A DNA stretch of 16,811 bases from an uncultured Pelagibacteraceae bacterium (GTDB taxonomy: Bacteria > Pseudomonadota > Alphaproteobacteria > Pelagibacterales > AG-422-B15), in contig CABZNM010000015.1 of assembly GCA_902527075.1 (NCBI GenBank), positions 1 to 16,811 of the forward strand, read 5' to 3'. Of the stretch, positions 1 to 6,499 are shown in pieces; the first letter of the stretch is position 1; every line of letters begins with the position of its first letter. Below the pieces are notes generated by a model. It was given only the letters and a program-made list of their open reading frames with translations. It was not told where the DNA came from and did not search any database. Position numbers and translations under genes: made by a program.

Positions 1-316
1 CTAATCTTTCCTGTGCTTTCTTTTTTGGTATTGCTTTCTTAGGATTGTTTCCTTGAGCGGGCATTGCTATAACCCCTGCAGCACCTAAAAATCTAGCAAC
101 TTTGTCTGTGGGTTTTGCGCCTTTTGAAATCCAATTCTTGATTGCTTCAATGTCTAGTTGGATTCTTTTATCATCATCTTTTTTGAGCAAAGGATTATAT
201 AGTCCAACTTTCTCAATAAATTTTCCATCTCTTGGACTTCTAGAGTCTGCAATAACAACTCTGTATACAGGCCTCTTTTTTGAGCCTGCTCTGGATAATC
301 TTATTTTTAAAGCCAT
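1..316 (-). CDS. rpsP: 30S ribosomal protein S16 (partial, 3' end outside window)
   Basis: Small-subunit ribosomal protein S16, which binds 16S rRNA during 30S assembly. Reading the minus strand from an ATG at 316 gives an open frame to the window edge (105 codons visible). It starts [20 protein letters not shown] and continues with the typical [17 protein letters not shown] stretch (about residues 22-38) and a [16 protein letters not shown] block, then a Lys/Pro-rich tail containing KKKAQERL. This is classic S16 with the C-terminal extension usual in alphaproteobacteria; the stop lies left of the window. The start is supported by an AGGAG ribosome binding site at 323-327. The gene begins 12 nt after the ffh stop, so it is almost certainly cotranscribed with ffh, an order common in alphaproteobacteria (ffh-rpsP-rimM-trmD). 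Confidence 0.95.
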   Translation of the reverse strand, partial: MALKIRLSRAGSKKRPVYRVVIADSRSPRDGKFIEKVGLYNPLLKKDDDKRIQLDIEAIKNWISKGAKPTDKVARFLGAAGVIAMPAQGNNPKKAIPKKKAQERL

Positions 317-328
317 GTTTTTCTCCTC

Positions 329-1705
329 TTATTTTTTAAAAATATCACTTGGTATCATATTCCCAAACTGACCAGACAACTGGTCTGGACTCATTGAGCC
401 CATTCCATTTTTTGAGAATTTTTTCATCATACCCGTCATCTTTTTATGTTGTTTAAGAACCCTATTTATATCTGAAACCTTGGTACCAGATCCCGTTGCA
501 ATTCTTTTTTTTCTTGAGCCATTAATAATTTTTGGCTTGCTTCTCTCATATTTTGTCATTGAAAGTATAATGGCTTCTTGTTTCGTTATTGAATTCTCAG
601 CAGAGTCATTTTGACTTATTTTGTTTTCTATATTCTTAAAGCCTGGAATAAATTTCATAATACTTGATAAACCACCCATTTTTTTCATCTGCCTTATTTG
701 TGAAAGAAGATCATCGAGATCAAATTCACCTTTTTGTAGCTTTGTTGCCATTCTTTCAGCATCTCGCTCATCAATATTTTCTGAAGCTTTTTCAACGAGT
801 GATACAATATCACCCATGCCTAAAATTCTATTAGCAATTCTCTCAGGATGAAAGATTTCCAAATCATCAATATGTTCACCAACACCCATGAATTTTATTG
901 GACAATCAGTGATATATTTCATGCTGAGCGCGGCGCCCCCTCGAGCATCTCCATCAACTCTTGTGATTATTGAGCCAGATAATTTAATTTTATTCGAAAA
1001 ATCTTTGACAACGTTTACTGCCTCTTGTCCTGTTAAACTATCTAAAACTAGAAGTGTCTCAATAGGGCTTATCTCTTTTTCCAACTGAGATAACTCATTC
1101 ATTAGAGCATCATCAATATTTGTTCTTCCGGCAGTATCTAAAAGTATACAGTCAATATTATTCAGTTTTGCAAACTCTATTGCTCTTTTTGATATATCAA
1201 TTGGCATTTGATTTTCTACTTTTGGCAATATACTTATGCCAATATCATCAGATAATTTTTTTAATTGATCAAATGCTGCTGGTCTATTTATGTCAAGTGA
1301 GACAGTTAGAACTGATTTATTTTTTTTATTTTTAAGGTAGTTTGCAATCTTTGCAACCGTAGTGGTTTTTCCTGAACCCTGTAAGCCTGCAAACAAATAA
1401 TAATTGGATTTATTTTCATCAATTTGTAAATCAGACATGCTGTCACCAAGAGTTTTAATTAATTCATCGTTAACAATCTTTGTAATCATTTGTGCAGGGG
1501 TGATAGATCTAAGCACCTCTTTGCCTATTGACTCTTGTCTAATGTGATTAATGAATTCTTTTGCAACAGGAAGTGCTACATCAGCTTCCAAAAGGGCTCT
1601 TCTTATGTCCCTCATTGCTTCATCAAAACTTTTCTCATCTATTGAACCAGTTTGTTTTAGTCCCTTAAAAATTGACTCAAAACGTTCAGATAAATTTAAA
1701 AACAC
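329..1705 (-). CDS. ffh: Signal recognition particle protein Ffh (SRP54 GTPase)
   Basis: Cytoplasmic GTPase that, with SRP RNA, binds signal sequences of nascent membrane proteins and docks on FtsY. 458 aa, normal for the family. Order: N helical bundle (1-95), G domain with P-loop GLQGSGKTT (107-115), LDINRPAA (137-144), DTAGR (190-194), TRVD plus GDARGG (248-257) and GVGEHIDDL (274-282), then the methionine-rich M domain (about 300-435) with the RNA-binding stretch RIATGSGTKVSDIN (401-414). The G4 motif is TRVD instead of TKxD, which I recall as common in alphaproteobacterial Ffh. The start is GTG at 1705, chosen because MFLNLSERF matches Ffh N-termini and an AAGGAG site sits at 1711-1716, 5 nt upstream. 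A structured leader and promoter lie upstream; rpsP follows 12 nt downstream. Confidence 0.97.
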   Translation of the reverse strand: MFLNLSERFESIFKGLKQTGSIDEKSFDEAMRDIRRALLEADVALPVAKEFINHIRQESIGKEVLRSITPAQMITKIVNDELIKTLGDSMSDLQIDENKSNYYLFAGLQGSGKTTTVAKIANYLKNKKNKSVLTVSLDINRPAAFDQLKKLSDDIGISILPKVENQMPIDISKRAIEFAKLNNIDCILLDTAGRTNIDDALMNELSQLEKEISPIETLLVLDSLTGQEAVNVVKDFSNKIKLSGSIITRVDGDARGGAALSMKYITDCPIKFMGVGEHIDDLEIFHPERIANRILGMGDIVSLVEKASENIDERDAERMATKLQKGEFDLDDLLSQIRQMKKMGGLSSIMKFIPGFKNIENKISQNDSAENSITKQEAIILSMTKYERSKPKIINGSRKKRIATGSGTKVSDINRVLKQHKKMTGMMKKFSKNGMGSMSPDQLSGQFGNMIPSDIFKK

Positions 1706-1807
1706 TATAACTCCTTGATTCCAATGTCTATCACACCAGTGGGCGAAACTCGCTGACTGATGTCGACGCCAAATTATGGCACCGCAATTTTTATACTTGC
1801 GGAAAAC
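1706..1807 (-). ncRNA. Structured 5' leader of ffh (candidate ffh RNA motif, cis-regulatory)
   Basis: On the minus strand the roughly 100 nt before the ffh GTG fold into three consecutive hairpins. Hairpin 1 is CCGCAA/TTGCGG (1802-1797 with 1787-1782, 9-nt loop). Hairpin 2 is TGCCA/TGGCG (1781-1777 with 1771-1767, 5-nt loop, one G-U). Hairpin 3 is a long stem: CATCAGT (1762-1756) pairs with ACTGGTG (1740-1734) including one G-U, then a 2x2 internal loop, then GCGA/TCGC closing a GTT loop (1749-1747). About half of the bases in 1734-1802 are G or C, far above the neighbouring genes. A conserved cis-regulatory RNA upstream of ffh has been described from Candidatus Pelagibacter and marine metagenomes; I infer from position, size and composition that this is that element, without an alignment. 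It is not recognisable as SRP RNA itself: the GGAA-loop helix 8 sequence is absent. Confidence 0.65.
1711..1716 (-). promoter_or_regulatory. Ribosome binding site of ffh
   Basis: AAGGAG on the minus strand, 5 nt before the GTG start at 1705. It fixes the non-ATG start of ffh. It lies just 3' of the last leader hairpin (1734-1762), so leader folding or ligand/protein binding could influence access to it; that regulatory link is inference. Confidence 0.8.
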
Positions 1808-1813
1808 AAATGC

Positions 1814-1842
1814 AAATTATGTGGTAATTATAATCATGTCAA
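1814..1842 (-). promoter_or_regulatory. Sigma70-type promoter for ffh-rpsP
   Basis: On the minus strand, a perfect -35 TTGACA (1842-1837), a 17-nt spacer and -10 TAATTT (1819-1814). It predicts a transcript start near 1807, just before the first leader hairpin, which fits the three-hairpin leader being transcribed with ffh. Confidence 0.7.
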
Positions 1843-1866
1843 GCTATAAGCAAAAAAACTAAATTT

Positions 1867-1876
1867 CTGCTATATT
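1867..1876 (+). promoter_or_regulatory. Candidate extended -10 promoter for dapF operon
   Basis: TGC followed by TATATT (TG at 1868-1869, hexamer 1871-1876) forms an extended -10 element about 23 nt before the dapF ATG. No good -35 is seen 17 nt upstream. A perfect TATAAT at 1829-1834 is an alternative. In DNA this AT-rich, chance matches are frequent, so confidence is low. Confidence 0.35.
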
Positions 1877-1899
1877 TAAAGACTAAATATAAGAAAACT

Positions 1900-2727
1900 A
1901 TGAGAGAATTTAAATTCATCAAAATGAATGGATTGGGAAATGATTTTGTAATTATAGACCAAAGAAAAAATACGATTTCATTAAGTAAGAAAGATATTGT
2001 CTCTGTTTGTAATCGTGATGAAGGAATTGGTTGTGATCAATTAATCAATATTTTACCACGCCAGGATGATGGAAATATTTTAATAGAATTTTTTAATTCC
2101 AATGGTGAAGAAATTCATGCATGTGGTAACGGATCAAGATGCGTTGCGGACTTACTCATGACTGAAGAGAATGTAGACTCAATAAAACTTTCTACAAAAG
2201 AAAAAACTATATCCTGTCAGAGAATTGGTGATAACTGCGTAAGTATTGATATGGGTGCACCAAATTTTGAATTAAAGGAAATTCCAGTCAAAACTGATAT
2301 AGACTTGAATTCATTAAATTTTCAAATCAACAATCAAGTATTAGCAAACCCTTTCTTCGTAAATGTTGGAAATCCACATGTCATTTTTTTTGTAAATGAA
2401 ATTAGTGATTATAGGATTGAAGAGATAGGTCCAGTAATCGAAAATGATGTAATTTTTCCAGAAAAAATAAATGTTTCATTATGCAAAATTGTAAATAAAG
2501 AACTTGTTGATCTAGTTGTTTGGGAAAGAGGAGCTGGCAAAACTCTGGCATGCGGAACGGCTGCATGTGCTGCTGCCGTAGCTGCAGTCACAAATAACCA
2601 TGTATCAGAAAAAATACAAGTTAGGTTGCCTGGTGGGATTTTAGATATAAATTACCTTAGAGGAAAAACAGTTGTAATGTCTGGCCCTACAGAAATAAAT
2701 TTTAATGGAGAATACAAGATAAATTAA
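1900..2727 (+). CDS. dapF: Diaminopimelate epimerase
   Basis: Cytoplasmic PLP-independent epimerase converting LL- to meso-diaminopimelate, for lysine and peptidoglycan synthesis. 275 aa, usual length. The N-terminal NGLGNDFVIID (10-20) opens the first pseudo-symmetric domain. The two catalytic cysteines are both present: C75 in HACGNGSRC (73-81) and C218 in TLACGTAACAA (215-225). GNPHV (157-161) and ERGAGKT (209-215) are also family hallmarks. The ATG at 1900 gives the standard MxxFxKMNGLGNDF start; the ribosome binding site is weak (AAGAAA). It is first of a four-gene plus-strand run (dapF, DCC protein, mtaB, ftsY), and its TAA stop shares its last base with the ATG of the next gene (TAATG), so translational coupling is likely. 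The dapF-mtaB-ftsY neighbourhood is typical of alphaproteobacteria. Confidence 0.97.
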   Translation: MREFKFIKMNGLGNDFVIIDQRKNTISLSKKDIVSVCNRDEGIGCDQLINILPRQDDGNILIEFFNSNGEEIHACGNGSRCVADLLMTEENVDSIKLSTKEKTISCQRIGDNCVSIDMGAPNFELKEIPVKTDIDLNSLNFQINNQVLANPFFVNVGNPHVIFFVNEISDYRIEEIGPVIENDVIFPEKINVSLCKIVNKELVDLVVWERGAGKTLACGTAACAAAVAAVTNNHVSEKIQVRLPGGILDINYLRGKTVVMSGPTEINFNGEYKIN

Positions 2728-3095
2728 TGAATACTGATAAAAATGACTCAATTGAGGTTTTTTTTAATGACTCTTGTAGCGTCTGCAGAATGGAAATAAA
2801 TCATTACAAAAAGCAAAATAGTAGTATTAAATGGACAGATATTACAAATAATGAGTCTGCCCAATTAAAAACAAATAAAGATGGCAGGAGCCTTTTAAGA
2901 AGACTCCATACTATTCATAACCAGAAACTCTATCAAGGAATTGATGCGTTCCTTGTAGTCTGGAAAACACTGCCAAATTACAAATGGTTGTACTATATTG
3001 TAAGAACCCCAGTTATTTATCACCTTGGTTATGTTTTTTATGAAATAATAGCTTCAATTCTTTACTTTAAAAATAGACATCAAGATAAATCATAA
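2727..3095 (+). CDS. DCC family (DUF393) thiol-disulfide oxidoreductase-like protein
   Basis: Small 122-aa protein of the DCC/DUF393 family, named for a conserved Asp-Cys-x-x-Cys motif near the N-terminus. Here it reads FFNDSCSVC (12-20), with Cys17 and Cys20, slightly off the usual DGxCxxC because Asn-Asp-Ser replaces Asp-Gly. After an extended-beta start and a short helix, the C-terminal half carries the usual GIDAFLVVWKTLPNYKWL block (71-88) and a hydrophobic helix (about 97-113). No signal peptide, so cytoplasmic or membrane-peripheral. The family is predicted to be thioredoxin-like; its substrate is not established. It is locked between dapF (1-nt overlap) and mtaB (1-nt gap), so it is cotranscribed with them. 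A role connected with MtaB chemistry is only a guess from position. Confidence 0.8.
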   Translation: MNTDKNDSIEVFFNDSCSVCRMEINHYKKQNSSIKWTDITNNESAQLKTNKDGRSLLRRLHTIHNQKLYQGIDAFLVVWKTLPNYKWLYYIVRTPVIYHLGYVFYEIIASILYFKNRHQDKS

Positions 3096-3096
3096 A

Positions 3097-4353
3097 ATGG
3101 ATACAAATGAGGTAAAAACATATGGATGCAGATTAAATTTTTATGAGTCTGAAGTTATAAGGAAATTTGCTAAAAAACAAAATATAAGTAATAGCACATT
3201 TATAAATGGATGTGCGGTGACAAACAAAACAATTGCTGACTTAAAATCTGAAATAAGAAAAATTAAGAGAGAAAAACCTGATAGAAAAATTGTTCTAACA
3301 GGGTGTGCCGCTCAGATACACCAAGAAGAGTTTTCAAAAATGAGTGAGATTGACGCTATTATTGGCAATAAAGAAAAGCTTGAGGAAAAAACATATGAAA
3401 GAATCAGAACCGCAAATGATAAAGTAAATGAAGTTGGTGATATTCTCCAAGAAAGTCAGGCTATTGCTCCTATTATTGATAAAGTAGAAAAAAGAATTAG
3501 AGGGTTTGTGCAAATCCAAAACGGCTGTGATCATAGATGCACTTTTTGTATAATTCCCTACGGCAGAGGGAACTCAAGAAGTATAAAGCCAAATAATGTA
3601 GTTAAACAAATTAAAAATCTATTAGAAAAAAATTATAAGGAAATAGTGCTTACAGGAGTTGATCTTACAAGTTATGGTCACGACTTTGAAGACAAGAAAA
3701 CAATTACGGATTTAGTAAAATTAATTTTTTCTGAAGTTCCAAATCTTAAAAGACTACGATTGTCCTCATTAGATATTGCTGAAATAGACGATGATCTTAC
3801 TAATCTTATAGGAACTGAAAAAAGAATCCTTCCTCATCTTCATTTATCACTTCAAGCTGGAGATGATATGATACTTAAACGAATGAAGAGGAGACATCTT
3901 CGAGAAGATGCTATTAATAAGATAAACAAAATAAGATCCGTAAGACCAGATGTGGTATTTGGTGCTGATTTGATAGCTGGATTTCCAACTGAGACAGAGG
4001 AAATGTTTATTAATACAATCAAACTTGTTGAGAAGTGTAATATTTCATTCTTACATGTTTTTCCATTTTCCCCTCGTGAGGGAACACCTGCATCTAGAAT
4101 GCCACAATTAAATCGAGGAATTATAAAAAAAAGAGCTAAAATTTTAAGAGAATTAGGAAATAAGCAAGTTTTAAAATACTACAATAAATTAGAAAATACA
4201 GAAATTAATCTAATTGTTGAGAGTGAAAGTAGAGGTAGATCAGATGGATTTGCTAAAGTTAATCTTAATCAAGATTACGGTAACGGAAATCTAATTAAGA
4301 TGCTTGTTACTGGAAGTGACTCCTCTGGTTTAAGCGGTCATATTATTGTTTAA
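3097..4353 (+). CDS. mtaB: tRNA (t6A37) methylthiotransferase MtaB
   Basis: Radical-SAM enzyme adding a methylthio group to t6A at position 37 of ANN-decoding tRNAs, giving ms2t6A. 418 aa, normal for MtaB. The N-terminal UPF0004 domain has its three [4Fe-4S] cysteines: C11 (KTYGCRLN), C39 (INGCAVTN) and C70 (LTGCAAQ). The radical-SAM motif CDHRCTFC gives C144, C148 and C151, followed by IIPYGRGNSRS (152-162). A short C-terminal TRAM-like region follows residue 360. The YGCRLN start and QNGCDHRCTFCIIPYGRG distinguish MtaB from MiaB. The start at 3097 follows the preceding stop by 1 nt; no strong ribosome binding site, consistent with coupling. Its end overlaps the TTG start of ftsY by 8 nt. 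Confidence 0.93.
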   Translation: MDTNEVKTYGCRLNFYESEVIRKFAKKQNISNSTFINGCAVTNKTIADLKSEIRKIKREKPDRKIVLTGCAAQIHQEEFSKMSEIDAIIGNKEKLEEKTYERIRTANDKVNEVGDILQESQAIAPIIDKVEKRIRGFVQIQNGCDHRCTFCIIPYGRGNSRSIKPNNVVKQIKNLLEKNYKEIVLTGVDLTSYGHDFEDKKTITDLVKLIFSEVPNLKRLRLSSLDIAEIDDDLTNLIGTEKRILPHLHLSLQAGDDMILKRMKRRHLREDAINKINKIRSVRPDVVFGADLIAGFPTETEEMFINTIKLVEKCNISFLHVFPFSPREGTPASRMPQLNRGIIKKRAKILRELGNKQVLKYYNKLENTEINLIVESESRGRSDGFAKVNLNQDYGNGNLIKMLVTGSDSSGLSGHIIV

Positions 4354-5218
4354 AAATTTTAAATCAGAAATTTCAAAACTATTTGCTGGTTCAAAAATAA
4401 ATCAAGAGTCTTTAGATCAACTAGAAGAATTATTAATTTCATCTGATGTAAACATTGAAACAGCTGGACAAGTAATCTCGACGCTTGCGAAAAAAAAGAT
4501 TTCCAAAAATGGAAATGTCGATGAGATTACTGCTCATCTTAAAGATATACTTATCGATATGCTAATACCTTACGAGCAACATTTAAATTATCACTTCTCA
4601 GATGTACTGCGCGTTATACTTATGATTGGTGTTAATGGATCAGGCAAAACAACAACAATTGCAAAGATAGCTAATAATTTTGTTTCAAAAAATCAAAGTG
4701 TTTTACTTGTTGCTGCAGATACATTTCGTGCAGCTGCAACAGAACAATTACAATTATGGTCAGAAAAAATAGGTACTGATTTTATTTCAGAAACTGAGGG
4801 ATCTGATCCAGCAAGTATAGTTTATAAATCAGTTCTACGTGCAAAAGAGTTAGGCAATCAAGTTGTTATAATTGATACTGCTGGCCGTCTACACAATAAA
4901 ATTGATTTGATGGATCAACTTAGCAAAATAAGTAGAGTTTTAAAAAAGCATGATGAGAAATATCCCCATGACATAATAATGACAATTGACGCAACTACAG
5001 GTCAAAATGCTCTAAAGCAAGTTGAAGAGTTTAATAAATACGTGACTTTAACAGGTATAATATTATCAAAGTTTGATACAAGTGCATCAGGAGGAACTCT
5101 ATTATCTATTACAAATAAAACAAAAATACCAATTAATGGTTTAGGTGTTGGTGAAGATTTAGAGGATTTAAAAGATTTTACTTCTAAAGATTTTGTAGAA
5201 GAGATTATAAAAAACTAA
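4346..5218 (+). CDS. ftsY: Signal recognition particle receptor FtsY
   Basis: Membrane-associated SRP receptor GTPase; partner of Ffh in cotranslational targeting to SecYEG. 290 aa, the short NG-only form without the long acidic A domain of E. coli FtsY. N domain (1-85), P-loop GVNGSGKTT (95-103), DTFRAAATEQL (125-135), DTAGR (177-181), G4 SKFD (241-244), GVGEDLEDL (267-275). The start is TTG at 4346 (MFKNFKSEISKLF): this matches FtsY N-termini, no in-frame ATG occurs until well inside the N domain, and the TTG sits in an 8-nt overlap with the mtaB stop, suggesting coupled, perhaps weak, initiation. The G4 and closing-loop region (SKFDTSASGG) departs from the usual TKLDGTAKGG. The TAA stop interlocks with the TAG stop of the convergent gene. 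Confidence 0.95.
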   Translation: MFKNFKSEISKLFAGSKINQESLDQLEELLISSDVNIETAGQVISTLAKKKISKNGNVDEITAHLKDILIDMLIPYEQHLNYHFSDVLRVILMIGVNGSGKTTTIAKIANNFVSKNQSVLLVAADTFRAAATEQLQLWSEKIGTDFISETEGSDPASIVYKSVLRAKELGNQVVIIDTAGRLHNKIDLMDQLSKISRVLKKHDEKYPHDIIMTIDATTGQNALKQVEEFNKYVTLTGIILSKFDTSASGGTLLSITNKTKIPINGLGVGEDLEDLKDFTSKDFVEEIIKN

Positions 5219-5700
5219 AACGGCCTTATGAATGAAATGGCAGCACTTTCAGTGCCAGGATTTTTGTTGCCGATACTTGCATTTGAAATATGATTGAAAC
5301 TAAATCCCACTCTTCCGTTAGAAGTTTGATAGGAAAACTCAATTTGGCTTCTAAACTCTATATTATGCCCTAAATCTTTACTGCTACCTTTATCATAATA
5401 ACCAGCTGCAAAACTTGGAGTAAAATTCCATTTTGAAGAAATTACATAATCTTTTCTTAGGCCCGAGTATATATACTTACCATTGTCATTATTGAACATA
5501 GCTCCAACAAATGGTTTAAGATCAAAATTATTATTGTAAAAATTTTGGCCATAAAGATACTCAAGTCTCATTTCTGCTGAATCAACTGTATCGTTAATAT
5601 CGAATTGACCAATTGAGAACGATAATTGATCAGCCGCCTTAACAATGTAAGTAGTTAATGATAAAATAATTACAAAAAAAGCGATCTTTAATTCATTCAT
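5215..5700 (-). CDS. PagL-like acyloxyacyl hydrolase / lipid A 3-O-deacylase family outer-membrane protein
   Basis: 161-aa exported protein. A signal peptide is visible (hydrophobic 7-20, likely cleavage after VKA at 20-22), followed by alternating beta-strand patterns and a C-terminal Phe, as in outer-membrane barrels. Near the C-terminus HISNASIGNKNPGTE (137-151) reproduces the PagL active-site layout: His137, Ser139 two residues later, Asn140, and Glu151 fourteen residues after the His, which are the His-Ser-Glu catalytic spacings of lipid A 3-O-deacylase. I infer deacylation of lipid A or a related acyl substrate in the outer membrane; substrate specificity cannot be read from the sequence. 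It starts 4 nt after the preceding secreted-protein gene and is probably cotranscribed with it. Its TAG stop overlaps the ftsY stop by 4 nt, convergently. Confidence 0.75.
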   Translation of the reverse strand: MNELKIAFFVIILSLTTYIVKAADQLSFSIGQFDINDTVDSAEMRLEYLYGQNFYNNNFDLKPFVGAMFNNDNGKYIYSGLRKDYVISSKWNFTPSFAAGYYDKGSSKDLGHNIEFRSQIEFSYQTSNGRVGFSFNHISNASIGNKNPGTESAAISFIRPF

Positions 5701-5704
5701 TTAA

Positions 5705-6037
5705 CTATTTACTGTATCTAACAAATGTATCTGCAGTTTCTCCTTCTTCAAGATATCCACCTGACCATGTTACGCAACCCCCTGACCATTTTACTACATT
5801 TCCATCGCTGTCACAAACTGGATCTGAACTCTCATCAAGTGTAGATACAATTTCCTGATTTTCATCAATATCTTCTCTTGTTGTCAATTCTGCATCAGAA
5901 ACTGTAGATACATTTGAAACTTGTTGTTCTGTTTCAGATATTGTTTCAGGTCCAGAGTCTTCCTCTACACCGCCAGCAAAAACAATACTTGATCCAAGCA
6001 TAGAAAATAAAATAATTTTTAATAAGTATAATTTCAT
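5705..6037 (-). CDS. Small acidic secreted protein with WSGG repeat, function unknown
   Basis: 110-aa protein that I do not recognise. Signal peptide at 1-21 (MKLYLLKIILF..., cleavage likely after VFA). The mature part (22-70) is low-complexity and strongly acidic, rich in Glu, Asp, Ser and Thr, probably disordered. It ends in a compact module (72-95) with Cys75 and Cys88 and two WSGG copies, KWSGGC (83-88) and TWSGGY (90-95), whose Trp residues are seven apart. The two Cys could form a disulfide in the periplasm or at the surface. A strong AAGGAG site (6043-6048) lies 5 nt before the ATG, so it is a real expressed gene. The PagL-like gene follows 4 nt downstream, suggesting a shared envelope role; that is inference. 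Confidence 0.7.
   Translation of the reverse strand: MKLYLLKIILFSMLGSSIVFAGGVEEDSGPETISETEQQVSNVSTVSDAELTTREDIDENQEIVSTLDESSDPVCDSDGNVVKWSGGCVTWSGGYLEEGETADTFVRYSK
5760..5789 (-). repeat. Internal 21-nt tandem repeat encoding WSGG units
   Basis: The 9-mer cctgaccat (plus-strand reading) occurs at 5760-5768 and 5781-5789, exactly 21 nt apart, matching the seven-residue spacing of the two WSGG motifs. It looks like a small in-frame duplication inside the 110-aa secreted protein gene. Confidence 0.6.
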
Positions 6038-6059
6038 AAGGTCTCCTTAATCTTAAAAA

Positions 6060-6087
6060 CTTATATATAATTTATATTAGTGGTCAA
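6060..6087 (-). promoter_or_regulatory. Candidate promoter for the secreted protein / PagL-like pair
   Basis: On the minus strand TTGACC (6087-6082), a 16-nt spacer and TATAAG (6065-6060), about 22 nt before the ATG at 6037. Its position in the 81-nt gap after ccmH suggests the pair can be transcribed independently of the ccm operon. The surrounding DNA is nearly all A/T, so chance matches are likely. Confidence 0.4.
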
Positions 6088-6118
6088 ATAACATCTATAA
6101 TGTGTCAAAATATAGACA

Positions 6119-6499
6119 CTATTTCAATTCTTTTCGAGATTTATAATAGATATATCCAAATCCAAACAGTATTATTATAGCTGGGGAAAACCATAAAACA
6201 TAAGTATATGGATCGAAGGGCGGTGTCATCAATATCCAGTCTCCATATTTATCAACAAGAAATTGTTTTATATCTTCATCACTTTTACCCTTCATTATTT
6301 GTTCTTTAATTATTACTTTTAAATCCTCTGCCAGTTCAGCATTTGATTCATGAATCGTTTGTCCCTGACAAACAAGACAGCGCACTTCTCTGAATAAGTT
6401 ATTTGCTCTTTCGTCACTTGTTTGAGCATGAACAAAATAACCTGACAGGTTGAGAACAAAATTTAAGAGAACAATAAATGTAAAACTTTTCTTCATCAT
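6119..6499 (-). CDS. ccmH: Cytochrome c maturation protein CcmH
   Basis: Membrane-anchored periplasmic thioredox-active protein that handles the CXXCH cysteines of apocytochrome c during System I heme attachment. 126 aa, the short single-domain form without the fused TPR part found in E. coli CcmH. Signal sequence 1-25 (cleavage near VHA), redox motif RCLVCQGQ (40-47, Cys41 and Cys44), a three-helix bundle ending YGDWILMTPPFDP (85-97), and one membrane helix (about 100-117) with a basic tail. The start at 6499 overlaps the ccmG stop as ATGA; a second ATG three bases on (6496) is possible. It is the last ccm gene here. No ccmI/cycH follows: an unrelated secreted-protein gene begins 81 nt downstream. 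Confidence 0.95.
   Translation of the reverse strand: MMKKSFTFIVLLNFVLNLSGYFVHAQTSDERANNLFREVRCLVCQGQTIHESNAELAEDLKVIIKEQIMKGKSDEDIKQFLVDKYGDWILMTPPFDPYTYVLWFSPAIIILFGFGYIYYKSRKELK

Noticed and set aside
102..371. Open frames antisense to rpsP/ffh (for example plus 102-371, 621-851, 888-1088, 1120-1335)
   Set aside because: They lie opposite well-identified genes, lack ribosome binding sites and resemble no family; they are shadows of the real coding strand.
1706..1807. Leader hairpins as the SRP (4.5S) RNA gene itself
   Set aside because: The conserved SRP RNA helix 8 with GGAA tetraloop and AGCAGCC-type sequence is absent on both strands; the structure reads better as an ffh leader.
2409..2591. 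Ala/Thr-rich minus-strand frame inside dapF
   Set aside because: It is the complement of the conserved dapF active-site region; no independent evidence of coding.
6102..6119. GTGTC/GACAC inverted repeat right after the ccmH stop as a terminator
   Set aside because: Only 5 bp with an 8-nt A/T loop and no following T-run on the minus strand; too weak for an intrinsic terminator.
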